From assembly GCA_021295955.1 (NCBI GenBank), contig JAGWBJ010000005.1, forward strand, positions 230,597 to 294,596: a DNA stretch of 64,000 nucleotides, given 5' to 3'. The notes beneath the pieces were generated by a model. The model did not search any database. It was not told the origin of the DNA and saw nothing but the letters and a program-made list of their open reading frames with translations. Source of the stretch: Dehalococcoidia bacterium. Lineage in GTDB: Bacteria; Chloroflexota; Dehalococcoidia; Lucifugimonadales; JAGWBF01. The position numbers were made by a program, and so were the translations under genes. Below are positions 49,424-57,603 of the stretch, one piece after another. Position 1 is the first letter of the stretch; every line of letters starts with the position of its first letter.

Positions 49424-50152
49424 TCAGCCGCCCTCCAGAGTGAAGGGCTGGGGCACGGGGACCCAGGAGCCGTTGGGGTCTCGGTTGTTCTCGGTGAGTC
49501 TGGAGGGGTAGAAGGCCCCGGAGCGAAGGGAGTTCATAAACTCTTCTTCCGTCCGTATCTGGCCCTGGAAGGCGGTAATGCAGCGGCCCAGGCCGTGTCG
49601 GGAGTGAGCATCGCTGCCGCCGGTCACCTTGAGGCCCAGGTGCTGGGCTACCCCCATGGCAAAGCGGTTCTCAGACTCCGCAGTGCCGCCGTTGGCCACC
49701 TCCACGGCGTCCACGAGTCCGAACACCGGATGTTGCGACGCCTCTTCCAATGTGGCGGGCGGAGACGCCGAGCCCTTGTAGAGAAGCTGACTGTAGGAGG
49801 AAACGCGGCTGTGGAGGCCCCGAAAGGGGTGGGCGCTAATCATGAACCCGCCCACCTCGTCGACGGCCTTCCGGAGGCGGCCGGCATCGGCAATGCCGGG
49901 AACGTAGCTGTCCAACCCGAAGGCCAGGATATGGCCCATGTCCGTCTCCACTTCCATGGCCCTGATGAGGACCTGGCTATGCTCCCGAGCGAACTTTTGG
50001 AACTCATGCCGGTCCCAGGGTCCGCTGTGCTCGGTGATGCAGAGTCCGAAGAAGCCGAGGCGCTCGGCCTCCAGGACCATCTCTTCGGGGGTGAGGTTGC
50101 TGTCGCTGCTGCCGCGGGTGGTATGGACGTGCATGTCGAACAGCTGTGCCAT
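49424..50152 (-). CDS. PHP domain metal-dependent phosphoesterase
   Basis: This 242-residue PHP-domain protein has DMHVHTTRGSSDS (HxH with following metal ligands), CITEHSGPW, AMEVETDMGHILAFG, ISAHPFR and GGSDAHSR. These are the histidine and aspartate clusters of the trinuclear phosphoesterase site. Relatives hydrolyse nucleotides or small phosphoesters. No polymerase domain is attached. It is the first gene of a minus-strand run with dinG and the OGG glycosylase, suggesting a nucleic-acid repair context. Confidence 0.88.
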   Translation of the reverse strand: MAQLFDMHVHTTRGSSDSNLTPEEMVLEAERLGFFGLCITEHSGPWDRHEFQKFAREHSQVLIRAMEVETDMGHILAFGLDSYVPGIADAGRLRKAVDEVGGFMISAHPFRGLHSRVSSYSQLLYKGSASPPATLEEASQHPVFGLVDAVEVANGGTAESENRFAMGVAQHLGLKVTGGSDAHSRHGLGRCITAFQGQIRTEEEFMNSLRSGAFYPSRLTENNRDPNGSWVPVPQPFTLEGG

Positions 50153-50376
50153 GGAAGGAGGCTTCGGGCCCGAAGCCAGACCCCGGAAGCGAAACTATTG
50201 TAGCCGGGCCGCCGACCATCGTCAATGCCAGAGCGTCGCCCGAGGGAAGTGCAAGACCGCCTACTTCCCGCCCCGTCCGTATCTCGCTATCCCCGCGCAG
50301 GCAGGTATCCACACCTGGGCATACCGGACGCCCGCTTTCGGAGACTCTTGCGTAACGGCCACGTATGGGGACGAAA

Positions 50377-50496
50377 ATGACGGTCCCCTCCTCACCGTCA
50401 TTCCGGTCCTCGAGCCGGAATCCAGGGCCGGGGTGGGGGTGCGTGGATGCCCGCCCCCATATCAAGTACGAGGACATGCTTTCGCGGGCATGACGG
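50377..50496. repeat. REP-like inverted repeat element
   Basis: ATGACGGT-cccctcctc-ACCGTCAT forms a compact inverted repeat (50377-50401), and CCGTCAT (50395-50401) pairs again with ATGACGG (50490-50496). The interior contains ATTCCGGTCC..GGAATCCAGG and GTGGATGCCCGC...GCGGGCATGACGG, a word set typical of intergenic REP/MITE-like elements. The 673-bp gap 50153-50825 otherwise holds GC-rich sequence, a promoter and no supportable gene. Confidence 0.6.
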
Positions 50497-50669
50497 AGAG
50501 GGGCGCCGGGAGGTATTTTCATGGCAATTACACGTCGAGAGGGAGGTGACCCAAAGGTCTCCTTTCGCGGGAGAGACGGGGGTCAGGGAGGTGGAGTCTG
50601 CACCCGCATTGTGGTCCCGCGGGCCCGCTGCGAGGGCCGTATGGGCGCCTGCGGGCCCGGTGTTTCGAG

Positions 50670-50698
50670 TTGCGGGCCACGGGGCCCTTTGCTATACT
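50670..50698 (+). promoter_or_regulatory. Promoter candidate for the zinc-ribbon gene
   Basis: TTGCGG and TATACT are separated by 17 bp, 127 bp before the zinc-ribbon ATG. Confidence 0.5.
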
Positions 50699-50825
50699 TA
50701 CCGCTGCATTTGGTCGGCTGTTGCGACCCCTAGTCCAGCCCCAGCCTCGGACGAGTCCGGTGTCCTCCCAAGTGTGCCAGGCCGCCGGCGGTCGATGAGG
50801 CATGCGGGCTCACTAAGGAGGCTCC

Positions 50826-51125
50826 ATGGTTCCCTCCGAGGACAAGACGCTGGCGTGTAGGGAGTGCGGCGACTCTTTCATCTTCAGTGTGGGCGAGCAG
50901 GAGTTCTACCAGAGCCGGGGGCTGTTGAATGAGCCCGGGCGATGCCCCGAGTGCCGCGCCTCCCGGCGCCGGTCGGGCTACACCTCGGACCGGCCCAGGA
51001 CCATGTACCCCGCGGTATGCGCCTCCTGCGGGATTGACACGGAAGTCCCCTTCCAGCCGCGCCAGGAGAGACCCGTCTACTGCAACGACTGCTTCAGGAC
51101 CGTCCGGGCAGAGCAGTCCTTCTAG
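50826..51125 (+). CDS. Small zinc-ribbon protein (four CxxC motifs)
   Basis: This 99-residue protein is built from two zinc ribbons. The first pair is CRECGDSF with CPECRASRRR, joined by GEQEFYQSRGLLNEPGRC, the typical stretch of the probable zinc-ribbon family. The second pair is CASCGIDTEVPFQP with YCNDCF, as in the CxxC_CxxC_SSSS type. It probably binds nucleic acid or protein. ATG 50826 has a strong TAAGGAGGCTCC upstream. It heads a plus-strand unit with DUF503 and a helicase. Confidence 0.85.
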   Translation: MVPSEDKTLACRECGDSFIFSVGEQEFYQSRGLLNEPGRCPECRASRRRSGYTSDRPRTMYPAVCASCGIDTEVPFQPRQERPVYCNDCFRTVRAEQSF

Positions 51126-51193
51126 CCGCGTCCCCGGACCACAAGCACCCTCCCCTCAAGGTGAGCTTGTCGCAGCCCCGCCAGGAGTCCAGC

Positions 51194-51487
51194 GTGCACA
51201 TAGGCGTGTGTCGAGTCTTCCTCCGGTTGCCCGGCAACCGTAGTCTCAAGGAGAAGCGCCGCATCACCCGGTCCGTCATCGACCGTGTCCGGTCCCGCTT
51301 CAACGTGGCCATAGCGGAGGTGGAGGACAACGAGCTGTGGCAACGGCTGACCATCGGCATATCCTGCGTCAGCAACGACCGGGGCCACGCCAACCAGATG
51401 CTGTCCACGGTGGTCCGCTACATCGAGGACACCACTCGTGACGCCGAGCTGCTGGACTACGAGGTGGAGATGGTGCCGGGGGTGTGA
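51194..51487 (+). CDS. DUF503 family protein
   Basis: This 97-residue protein matches the DUF503 (YlxP-like) family: HIGVCRVFLRLPGNRSLKEK, followed by RRITRSVIDRVRSRFNVAIAE and VEDNELWQRLTIG. Such proteins are often near translation factor or rbfA genes and may bind RNA, but the role is unsettled. The ORF track starts at 51161. I take GTG 51194 because CCAGGAGTCCAGC precedes it and the homology begins there. Confidence 0.87.
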   Translation: MHIGVCRVFLRLPGNRSLKEKRRITRSVIDRVRSRFNVAIAEVEDNELWQRLTIGISCVSNDRGHANQMLSTVVRYIEDTTRDAELLDYEVEMVPGV

Positions 51488-51496
51488 CCTCCACCC

Positions 51497-53773
51497 ATGG
51501 ACGCCGCCGCCTTTCTCGACTACCTTCGCGGTAGGCCCTTCTACAAGGATCAGATCGTATACGTCCGCCAGATTCCCCCGCGCCAGGCCATCCACGGCCG
51601 GCTCGACTCCTTCATCCACCCGGACCTGTACCGCTGCCTGGAGAGGGGCGGCCTGTGGCCCCTCTACGTTCACCAGGCCGAAGCCATCGACGCCCTTGCC
51701 AGGGGCGAGCACGTAGTCGTCTCCACTCCGGCCGCCAGCGGGAAGAGCCTATGCTACAACGTGCCTGTCCTGAACGCGGTGCTGGCCGACCGGGGGAGCC
51801 GGGCCATGTACGTCTACCCGACCAAGGCCCTGGCCCAGGACCAGCTCAGGGGCCTCCGGGAGATGGGCGAGGGACTGGGCTTCCGGGCCGACATCTTCGA
51901 CGGCGACACACCGGGACACGACCGACCCGGCATCAAGCGGTCGACTCAGGTGCTGCTGACCAACCCGGACATGCTCCACCTGGGAATCCTGCCCAACCAC
52001 CGAACCTGGACGCGGTTCCTGCGAGGCCTCCGCTACGTCGTCCTGGACGAGTCCCACGTCTACAGGGGAGTGTTCGGGTCCCACGTGGCCAACGTCATAA
52101 GGCGCCTCAGGCGCCTATGCCGCCTCTACGGCAGCTCACCCCAGTTCATCCTCTGCTCGGCGACCATCGCCAACGCCGGAGAGCTGGCGCGGCAGCTCAC
52201 CGGCCTCTCCTTCACGGCCATAGAGGTAGACGGGGCGCCATACGGGGGGAAACGGTTCGTCTTCTGGAACCCCCCTCTGACGGACGCCAATCGGACCTCC
52301 AGGCGCAGCACCAACATCGAGGCCTCGACCCTCTTTTCCGAGCTGGTCGGCAGCAGCATCAGGACCATCACCTTTGTCCGGACCAGGAAGGTGGCCGAGC
52401 TGGTCTACCTGTACGCCAGGGAACAGCTCAACGAAACGCGGCCGGCCATGGTGGACAAGATCAGCCCGTACCGCGCCAGCTACATGCCCGAGGACCGCCG
52501 GAGGATCGAGCGGGCCCTGTTCGACGGGGAGCTGATGGGAGTGTCGACCACCAACGCCCTGGAGCTGGGCATCGACGTGGGCAGCCTGGACGCCACCGTG
52601 ATCGCCGGATATCCCGGCAGCATCGCCAGCACGTGGCAGCAGGCGGGACGCAGCGGCAGGCGGAACGAGGAGTCCCTGGCGGTGCTGGTGGGCCAGGGCA
52701 ACCCCCTGGACCAGTACCTGATGAACTATCCCCACACCTTCTTCAGCAAGCCCGTGGAGCACGCCCTGATATCGCCCGGGAACCCCTACATCCTCCAGCC
52801 CCAAGTCCTCTGCGCCGCCTACGAGTCCGCCCTCGGGCCGAGAGACGACGAGCTGTTCGGGCCTGAGCTGCCGGAGGCCCTGGCGCGGCTGGAGGAGGGA
52901 GGGCTGCTCAACAACGAGGGGGACAGGTGGTACGCCTCGACCGCCGTCGGATACCCGGCGGAGTCGGTGAACATCCGCTCCACCTCGTCCCGGGGATACC
53001 TGGTGGTGGATGAGCGGTCGGGGGCCGTCCTGGAGAAGGTGGAGGAGGCCTCGGTGTTCCACCAGCTCCATCCCGGCGCCGTCTACCTGCACCAGGGAGA
53101 GAGCTACCTGGTCACGGACCTGGACCTGGAGTCCGGGATAGCCCACGTGGAGCCCAACGACGGCTCCTACTACACGCAGGTGCGCGACATGACCGACATC
53201 GAGATCCGTGAAGTGCGGGCGTCGAAAAAAGCCGGAGGCGTCAGTGTGTGCGTGGGGGAGGTGGAGGTGACCAACCGGGTGTTGGGATACCGGCTGCGCC
53301 GACCCATGACCGAAGAGCTGCTGGGAGAGGAGTTCCTGGACCTGCCCGAACGCCGCTTCAACACCGTGGCCCTCTGGTTCGACGTGCCCCTGGACGTGCT
53401 GGACACAGTGCGGGAGCAGCGCATGGACCTGGCCGGCGGTCTGCACGCGGCGGAGCATGCGGCCATCGGAGTCCTGCCCCTCTTCGCCCTGTGCGACCGC
53501 AACGACATAGGCGGCGTCTCCACCCCACTGCACCCGGACACGGAGAAGCCCCAGGTCTTCATCTATGACGGGCATCCCGGCGGGATCGGCATCTCAGAGC
53601 GCGGATACGAGGTGATACGAGACCTGTGGGAAGCGACCCTCAGGGCGGTCTCCCAGTGCCCCTGCGAGGACGGATGCCCAAGCTGCATCCAGTCTCCCAA
53701 GTGCGGGAACAACAACAGCCCACTGGACAAGGGCGTCGCCATGCTCATGCTGCGGTCCCTGTGCGGATGGTAG
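51497..53773 (+). CDS. DEAD/H-box helicase with DUF1998 domain (MrfA/Hrq1-like)
   Basis: This 758-residue superfamily 2 helicase has Walker A in STPAASGKSLCYNVPVL, a DESH motif in VVLDESHVYRG, SATIANAGE (motif III) and WQQAGRSGRRNEESLAV (motif VI). The C-terminal DUF1998-type zinc cluster reads CPCEDGCPSCIQSPKCG. This architecture is that of MrfA/YprA, the Hrq1-related 3'-5' helicases acting in mitomycin C lesion repair. The upstream gene ends nine bases before. No signal, cytoplasmic. Confidence 0.93.
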   Translation: MDAAAFLDYLRGRPFYKDQIVYVRQIPPRQAIHGRLDSFIHPDLYRCLERGGLWPLYVHQAEAIDALARGEHVVVSTPAASGKSLCYNVPVLNAVLADRGSRAMYVYPTKALAQDQLRGLREMGEGLGFRADIFDGDTPGHDRPGIKRSTQVLLTNPDMLHLGILPNHRTWTRFLRGLRYVVLDESHVYRGVFGSHVANVIRRLRRLCRLYGSSPQFILCSATIANAGELARQLTGLSFTAIEVDGAPYGGKRFVFWNPPLTDANRTSRRSTNIEASTLFSELVGSSIRTITFVRTRKVAELVYLYAREQLNETRPAMVDKISPYRASYMPEDRRRIERALFDGELMGVSTTNALELGIDVGSLDATVIAGYPGSIASTWQQAGRSGRRNEESLAVLVGQGNPLDQYLMNYPHTFFSKPVEHALISPGNPYILQPQVLCAAYESALGPRDDELFGPELPEALARLEEGGLLNNEGDRWYASTAVGYPAESVNIRSTSSRGYLVVDERSGAVLEKVEEASVFHQLHPGAVYLHQGESYLVTDLDLESGIAHVEPNDGSYYTQVRDMTDIEIREVRASKKAGGVSVCVGEVEVTNRVLGYRLRRPMTEELLGEEFLDLPERRFNTVALWFDVPLDVLDTVREQRMDLAGGLHAAEHAAIGVLPLFALCDRNDIGGVSTPLHPDTEKPQVFIYDGHPGGIGISERGYEVIRDLWEATLRAVSQCPCEDGCPSCIQSPKCGNNNSPLDKGVAMLMLRSLCGW

Positions 53774-53811
53774 GAACCGGCAGCGTTTCTGGAAGAGAGG
53801 CGGGCGCCGGT

Positions 53812-54090
53812 CTAGGCCTTGGCCGTGGTCCCCACCCGTTGGTTGATGGCCTGCAACAGGTCCTGCAGGTCGGGGAAGATATGGGCGTCCGGCTCGTGGC
53901 GATGCTCGGCCACCAGCTCGCCGTCTATGCGGACGTCGAACTTGCCGTGGGGTCCGGGCACCAGCTTGAAGTTGTCGATGTGGTCTCCCACGCGGGTAAG
54001 GGCCTCACCTGCCATCCAGGCAGCTCTCAGTGCGTGGCGTCAATCGTGGCAGTAGAGTATCTCGATCGCCAGCTTTCGGCCCTCGGCCAT
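53812..54090 (-). CDS. SelW-like Rdx-family selenoprotein (Sec17 at UGA)
   Basis: The ORF track lists only 53812-54015. ATG 54090, behind AAGGGGGTGTTCC, opens MAEGRKLAIEILYCHD, then TGA 54042-54040, then RHALRAAWMAGEALTRVGD. The family (SelW/SelT/SelH, Rdx) has a CxxU or CxxC redox motif in just this place, followed by a helix with LRAAWMAxE. The UGA therefore gives C14-H-D-U17, the canonical CxxU. The remainder, FKLVPGPHGKFDVRIDGELV then HIFPDLQDLLQAI, is the normal thioredoxin-like core. Total 92 residues with Sec. Bacterial SelW-like selenoproteins are an established family, so this is the safest of the three. It is the last gene of the minus-strand run after the hydrolase. Confidence 0.87.
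54009..54023 (-). promoter_or_regulatory. Predicted bacterial SECIS hairpin, SelW-like gene
   Basis: CUGCC-UGGAU-GGCAG forms a short 5-bp stem. The loop begins 25 nt from the U of UGA and has G as its second base. It is the weakest of the three hairpins in stem length but in the same register. Confidence 0.55.
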
Positions 54091-54168
54091 GGAACACCCC
54101 CTTGCGCGTTCTCCCATCTTTGCGGGGCCCGTGTTTGTGGGGAATCATAAGCTCCCGCCCGGCCTCCG

Positions 54169-54939
54169 TCAACGCCGGTCGGACCCCAGGGACGACAGGA
54201 ACTCCTCCAGGACGCGGAAGTAGGGCTCTCCCCCAACCTGGTACGTGTCGTTGTGGGCCGCGCCCATGATCAGGTGGAACCGCTTCGGCTCCTCTGCAGC
54301 GTCGAACAGCTTGCGCCCCTGTTCCAGGGGGACCAGCGGGTCGCGCTCGCCATGGACTATCAGCACGGGGCAGGACACCTCCCTGATGCGGGACAGGGTG
54401 TCGTACTTGTTCCGGACAAGGCGGTGCAGAGGCAGACGCGGACACACCTTCCGCGCCATGTCCTGGACCGAGGAGAAGGGGGACTCCAGTATGAGGCCCC
54501 GGGGCGGATGCTGGGTGGCCAGCCATACCGCCACCGCCGTGCCCAGGGACCTGCCGAAGTAGACGATGCGGTCCGCGTCCACGTCGGGCCGCGACCGAAG
54601 GTAGTCCAACGCCCCCTGAGAGTCCTGGTAGGTGCCCACTTCCGAGGGCCGGCCCTGGCTCCTGCCGTACCCCCGGTAGTCGAATATGAAGATGCCCGCC
54701 CCCAGGTACCTGTGCATGAGCATAAGGTTCTCCAGGCGGTGGCTGATATTGCCCCCGTTGCCGTGCAGCCACAGGACGGTGGTCTCCGTGGGGCCGGGGA
54801 GATACCAGCCGTGCAGCCCGACGCCGTCGGCGGCAGGGAAGCTCACGTCCTCGTAGGAGAGGCCCCAGTTGGACGGGGTACCCTCCATCTCCCTGACGGG
54901 GAAGAAGAAGTACCTTCTCTCGATGAGCCCGCTCAGCAC
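54169..54939 (-). CDS. Alpha/beta hydrolase (BAAT/dienelactone hydrolase-like)
   Basis: This hydrolase of about 256 residues has VLWLHGNGGNISHRLENLML (HGNGG oxyanion), FDYRGYGRSQG, the nucleophile serine in YFGRSLGTAVAVWLA, VHGERDPLVPLEQG for the acid and GAAHNDTYQVGG for the histidine. It matches the widespread bem46-like serine hydrolase group. The ORF-track start (55155) lies deep in the enoyl-CoA hydratase gene. I start at GTG 54939, just before ERRYFFFPVREMEGTP where the family normally begins. ATG 54888 is an alternative. Possibly it has an N-terminal membrane association. Confidence 0.83.
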   Translation of the reverse strand: MLSGLIERRYFFFPVREMEGTPSNWGLSYEDVSFPAADGVGLHGWYLPGPTETTVLWLHGNGGNISHRLENLMLMHRYLGAGIFIFDYRGYGRSQGRPSEVGTYQDSQGALDYLRSRPDVDADRIVYFGRSLGTAVAVWLATQHPPRGLILESPFSSVQDMARKVCPRLPLHRLVRNKYDTLSRIREVSCPVLIVHGERDPLVPLEQGRKLFDAAEEPKRFHLIMGAAHNDTYQVGGEPYFRVLEEFLSSLGSDRR

Positions 54940-54967
54940 GGCGGCCGGCCCGGAGGGTATGTCGTCC

Positions 54968-55768
54968 TCATCTGCCCTTCCAGCGGGGCCGGCGCTTTTC
55001 GGCGAAGGCCAGGGGGCCCTCCTTGGAGTCTTCGGTGAGGAGCATGCGGTCGTACATGTGGTACGTAAGGGAGGACGCGCCGGCCACACCCATGTCCAGG
55101 CTGCGGTAGGCCATCTCCTTGAAGTACCGGAGGGAGAGGGGGGCGTTCCTGGCAATGGTGGCCGCCATCTCCATCGCCTCCTCCATAAGCCGCTCCCCCG
55201 GAACGACCTTGTTCAGGAAACCCATGTCCAGGGCCCGTTGGGCGGTGACGGGCTCGGCGGTGAGCACCAGCTCCATGACAGCCGCCATGGGCAGCAGCTT
55301 GGGAAGAAGGACGGCGAAGGGGGGCAAGAGCCCCACCCGGGGCTCGGTTATGCCAAGCCGGGCATCCTCCGACGCCAGGCGAATGTCGCACATCTGGGCC
55401 ACGGACCACCCCCCGGCCAGGGCGTACCCGTTGACGGCGGCGATGAGGGGCTTCCAGGTCTGCGGCCACATGTACGGCCGCTCCGGGCTCATGCTGTCGG
55501 CAGCCCTGGCCTGGACTCCCTCGGCGTTGTCCTGGGCCCGCTCCTTCAGGTCCCGACCCGCACAGAAGGCCCGCCCGGCGCCGGTTATAATGGCCACCTG
55601 GCTGTCCTCGTCCGCGTCGAAGCGAAGAATGGCCCCGCCCAGCTCCCGCCGTAGCTGACGGTTGAGGGAGTTGAGGGCCTCGGGACGGTTCAACGTTATG
55701 ACAACCACGTCGCCCCGCTTCTCGTACAGCACCGTCTCTCCGGGATCGGAGTATTCGTATGTGGACAT
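54968..55768 (-). CDS. Enoyl-CoA hydratase/isomerase family protein
   Basis: This 266-residue crotonase-fold protein hydrates or isomerises acyl-CoA thioesters. The oxyanion-hole regions are GAGRAFCAGRDLKERAQ and NGYALAGGWSVAQMCDIRLA. The first catalytic glutamate position of hydratases reads AGGWSVA, lacking the usual glutamate, whereas ITEPRVGLLPPF retains the second. The exact reaction is therefore uncertain. ATG 55768 has TTAGGAGGACGG upstream and is preferred to the track start 55792. The hydrolase starts 28 bp downstream. Confidence 0.88.
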   Translation of the reverse strand: MSTYEYSDPGETVLYEKRGDVVVITLNRPEALNSLNRQLRRELGGAILRFDADEDSQVAIITGAGRAFCAGRDLKERAQDNAEGVQARAADSMSPERPYMWPQTWKPLIAAVNGYALAGGWSVAQMCDIRLASEDARLGITEPRVGLLPPFAVLLPKLLPMAAVMELVLTAEPVTAQRALDMGFLNKVVPGERLMEEAMEMAATIARNAPLSLRYFKEMAYRSLDMGVAGASSLTYHMYDRMLLTEDSKEGPLAFAEKRRPRWKGR

Positions 55769-55842
55769 CCGTCCTCCTAAGACTGGGCGCACAGGCGCGT
55801 AGTCGGGTCCATCATGTCCGCCGCGTGTCGGCGGCTATACGT

Positions 55843-56178
55843 TCACGCGTAGGGACCCAGGTAGATGCCGCCGATGACGTGGACGTGGCCGTGCTCCTGG
55901 CTCTGGAGGCCGTCGCGGCCGAAGTTGGACAGGAGGCGGTACCCTCCGGGGCAGAACCGCTCTCCCATCTCCACGGCCTTCTTGCCCACCCTTGCCACCA
56001 GGCCGTCGCTCCACAGGTCCTGCTGGGACATGTGCCGCTTGGGCATGACGAGAAGCATCACCGGCACCCAGTCGAGCACGTTGTCGATGACGATGATCTC
56101 CTCGTCCTCGTAGTGTACCTTGGCCGGCTCCCGGCCGGCCGCGATGGCACAGAACACGCAGCCCTCTCTTGCGTCCAT
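55843..56178 (-). CDS. HIT family nucleotide-binding protein
   Basis: This 111-residue histidine-triad protein has CVFCAIAAGREPAKVHYED at the N-terminus (zinc-type CxxC as in HINT proteins) and the catalytic triad HGHVHVIGG. HINT-type enzymes hydrolyse AMP-lysine or adenosine phosphoramidates. It starts 18 bp after the DnaC-like gene, so it is probably in the same transcript. Confidence 0.92.
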   Translation of the reverse strand: MDAREGCVFCAIAAGREPAKVHYEDEEIIVIDNVLDWVPVMLLVMPKRHMSQQDLWSDGLVARVGKKAVEMGERFCPGGYRLLSNFGRDGLQSQEHGHVHVIGGIYLGPYA

Positions 56179-56196
56179 GCCCGAGGCGCCTAGCGC

Positions 56197-57603
56197 CTAG
56201 CTCCTGGCCTGCCGGTCCCTGGCGCCAGGCGTGTTCGGACGCTCCTGGACGCGATAGTCCGGGGTCCAAATCGGCGCCCAATCCACCAGTCGTCTATCGT
56301 TGATCCGCGAGTGGATGCCGGGGTTGGCCTTCTCGAGCTCTTGTAGAGACGCGTGAAGGCACGTGACGACCGTGGGGAGGCCCGAGTCCTGCCTCTGGAC
56401 GATGAGCTGATACAACTTCTCTTCGGCCCACGGGGTGTTGCGCTCGGCTCCCAAATCGTCCAAGACCAGCAGGGGCGCCGTCTTGACCTGCTCGAAGAGC
56501 TCGTCGTACCCGGTGAGGCTGTCGGGGCCGAAGGCGGCCCTCAGGTGGTCCAGCAGGGTCGGCACAAAGGCGAACAGGGCGGGTTGGCCCAGCCGCCGCC
56601 TCACGTTGACGATGGACACCGCCAGGTGGGTCTTGCCCCGGCCGTTCAGGCCGATGAGCAGCAGCCACCCCTTGGGCGACTCGGCGAAGCCCCGCGCCTT
56701 TTCGTAGGCCTTGGCCAGCGTCTCCCGCTCCTGCCGGTCGCCCCGGACCTCCCGGCCCATCTTGAAGCTCTCGAAGGTCATGCGCTCCAGCATGTGCTCG
56801 GACAGGCCGAGCTTCCCCTGGAACAGGTCGGTGTCGGGCTGACCCACGGGATATATGACAGACATGGACTCCAGCCTGATCCTGACCCCCTCGTCCAGAC
56901 GCTCCAGGGGGCCGCGGACGGTGAAGACGGTGGGCAGCATGGAGTTGAACCGGTGGTTGATAACCTGGAACAACTTCTCCTGGGCCCAGGGGGTGCTGCT
57001 GTGGGATCCCAGGTCGTCCAGCACCAGGACCGGCGCGTTGCGCACCTGCTGGGACAGGTCGTCGTAGGACACGGAGCTCTGGGGGCCGTAGGCGCCACGG
57101 AGGTGGTCCAGCAGGTCGGGGACGAACACGAACAGCACCGTCCGCCCCCGCTCGATGCACCGGTTGGCTATGGCCGCCGCCAGATGGGTCTTGCCGGAGC
57201 CGCCGGGGCCGGTGAGCACCAGCCAACCCTGGGGCTCCTCGGCGAACGTCCTCGCGACCCTGAGGGCCTCGGCGAAGAGGGCCCTGCTCCGGGAATCGCC
57301 CAGCTTTCCCTGGGCGTCGGTGGCATCGAAGCTTATGCGGCCCAGGGGTCCCAGGTTGCTGTAGTGCAGCAGGTTGGAGTGACGGGCCGTCTCCGCGACG
57401 CTCTCCTGGCACCGGCACGGAAAGACCTCCCCGAAGTCGGGATGCCCCATGGGCACGCGCCGGCCGACCCAGCCCGAGCCGTTGCAGACGGGACAGGCTG
57501 GCTCCTCCACATCAGGAGCCGGGTAGGCGTCCCCGTTTACGGAGGTACTCCCTAAATCCCTCCGGGCTGGGAGTCTTCGCAGTATGTCGCCCAGGTTCTC
57601 CAT
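56197..57603 (-). CDS. DnaC-like helicase loader with two tandem ATPase domains
   Basis: This 468-residue protein has an N-terminal zinc-binding part (CPVCNGSGWV and FPCRCQE) as in DnaC/DnaI-type loaders. Two AAA+ domains follow. The first has LTGPGGSGKTHLAAAIANRC (Walker A) and VLVLDDLGSHSSTPWAQEKL (Walker B). The second has LIGLNGRGKTHLAVSIVNV and LLVLDDLGAERNTPWAEEKL. Loaders usually have only one such domain, so an internal duplication is likely, since both halves share HLAxxI, DLLDHLR and TPWA-EKL stretches. It should load the DnaB helicase encoded nearby. ATG 57603 has GAGGGTAGGGACG upstream and overlaps the end of the DnaD-like gene by 92 bp. Confidence 0.88.
   Translation of the reverse strand: MENLGDILRRLPARRDLGSTSVNGDAYPAPDVEEPACPVCNGSGWVGRRVPMGHPDFGEVFPCRCQESVAETARHSNLLHYSNLGPLGRISFDATDAQGKLGDSRSRALFAEALRVARTFAEEPQGWLVLTGPGGSGKTHLAAAIANRCIERGRTVLFVFVPDLLDHLRGAYGPQSSVSYDDLSQQVRNAPVLVLDDLGSHSSTPWAQEKLFQVINHRFNSMLPTVFTVRGPLERLDEGVRIRLESMSVIYPVGQPDTDLFQGKLGLSEHMLERMTFESFKMGREVRGDRQERETLAKAYEKARGFAESPKGWLLLIGLNGRGKTHLAVSIVNVRRRLGQPALFAFVPTLLDHLRAAFGPDSLTGYDELFEQVKTAPLLVLDDLGAERNTPWAEEKLYQLIVQRQDSGLPTVVTCLHASLQELEKANPGIHSRINDRRLVDWAPIWTPDYRVQERPNTPGARDRQARS

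Noticed and set aside
50521-50733. Short ORFs in the 50.5-50.8 kb gap
   Set aside because: They overlap each other and the REP-like element, with no domain and no plausible start context.
52136-53575. 479-residue minus-strand ORF
   Set aside because: Shadow of the DUF1998 helicase gene.
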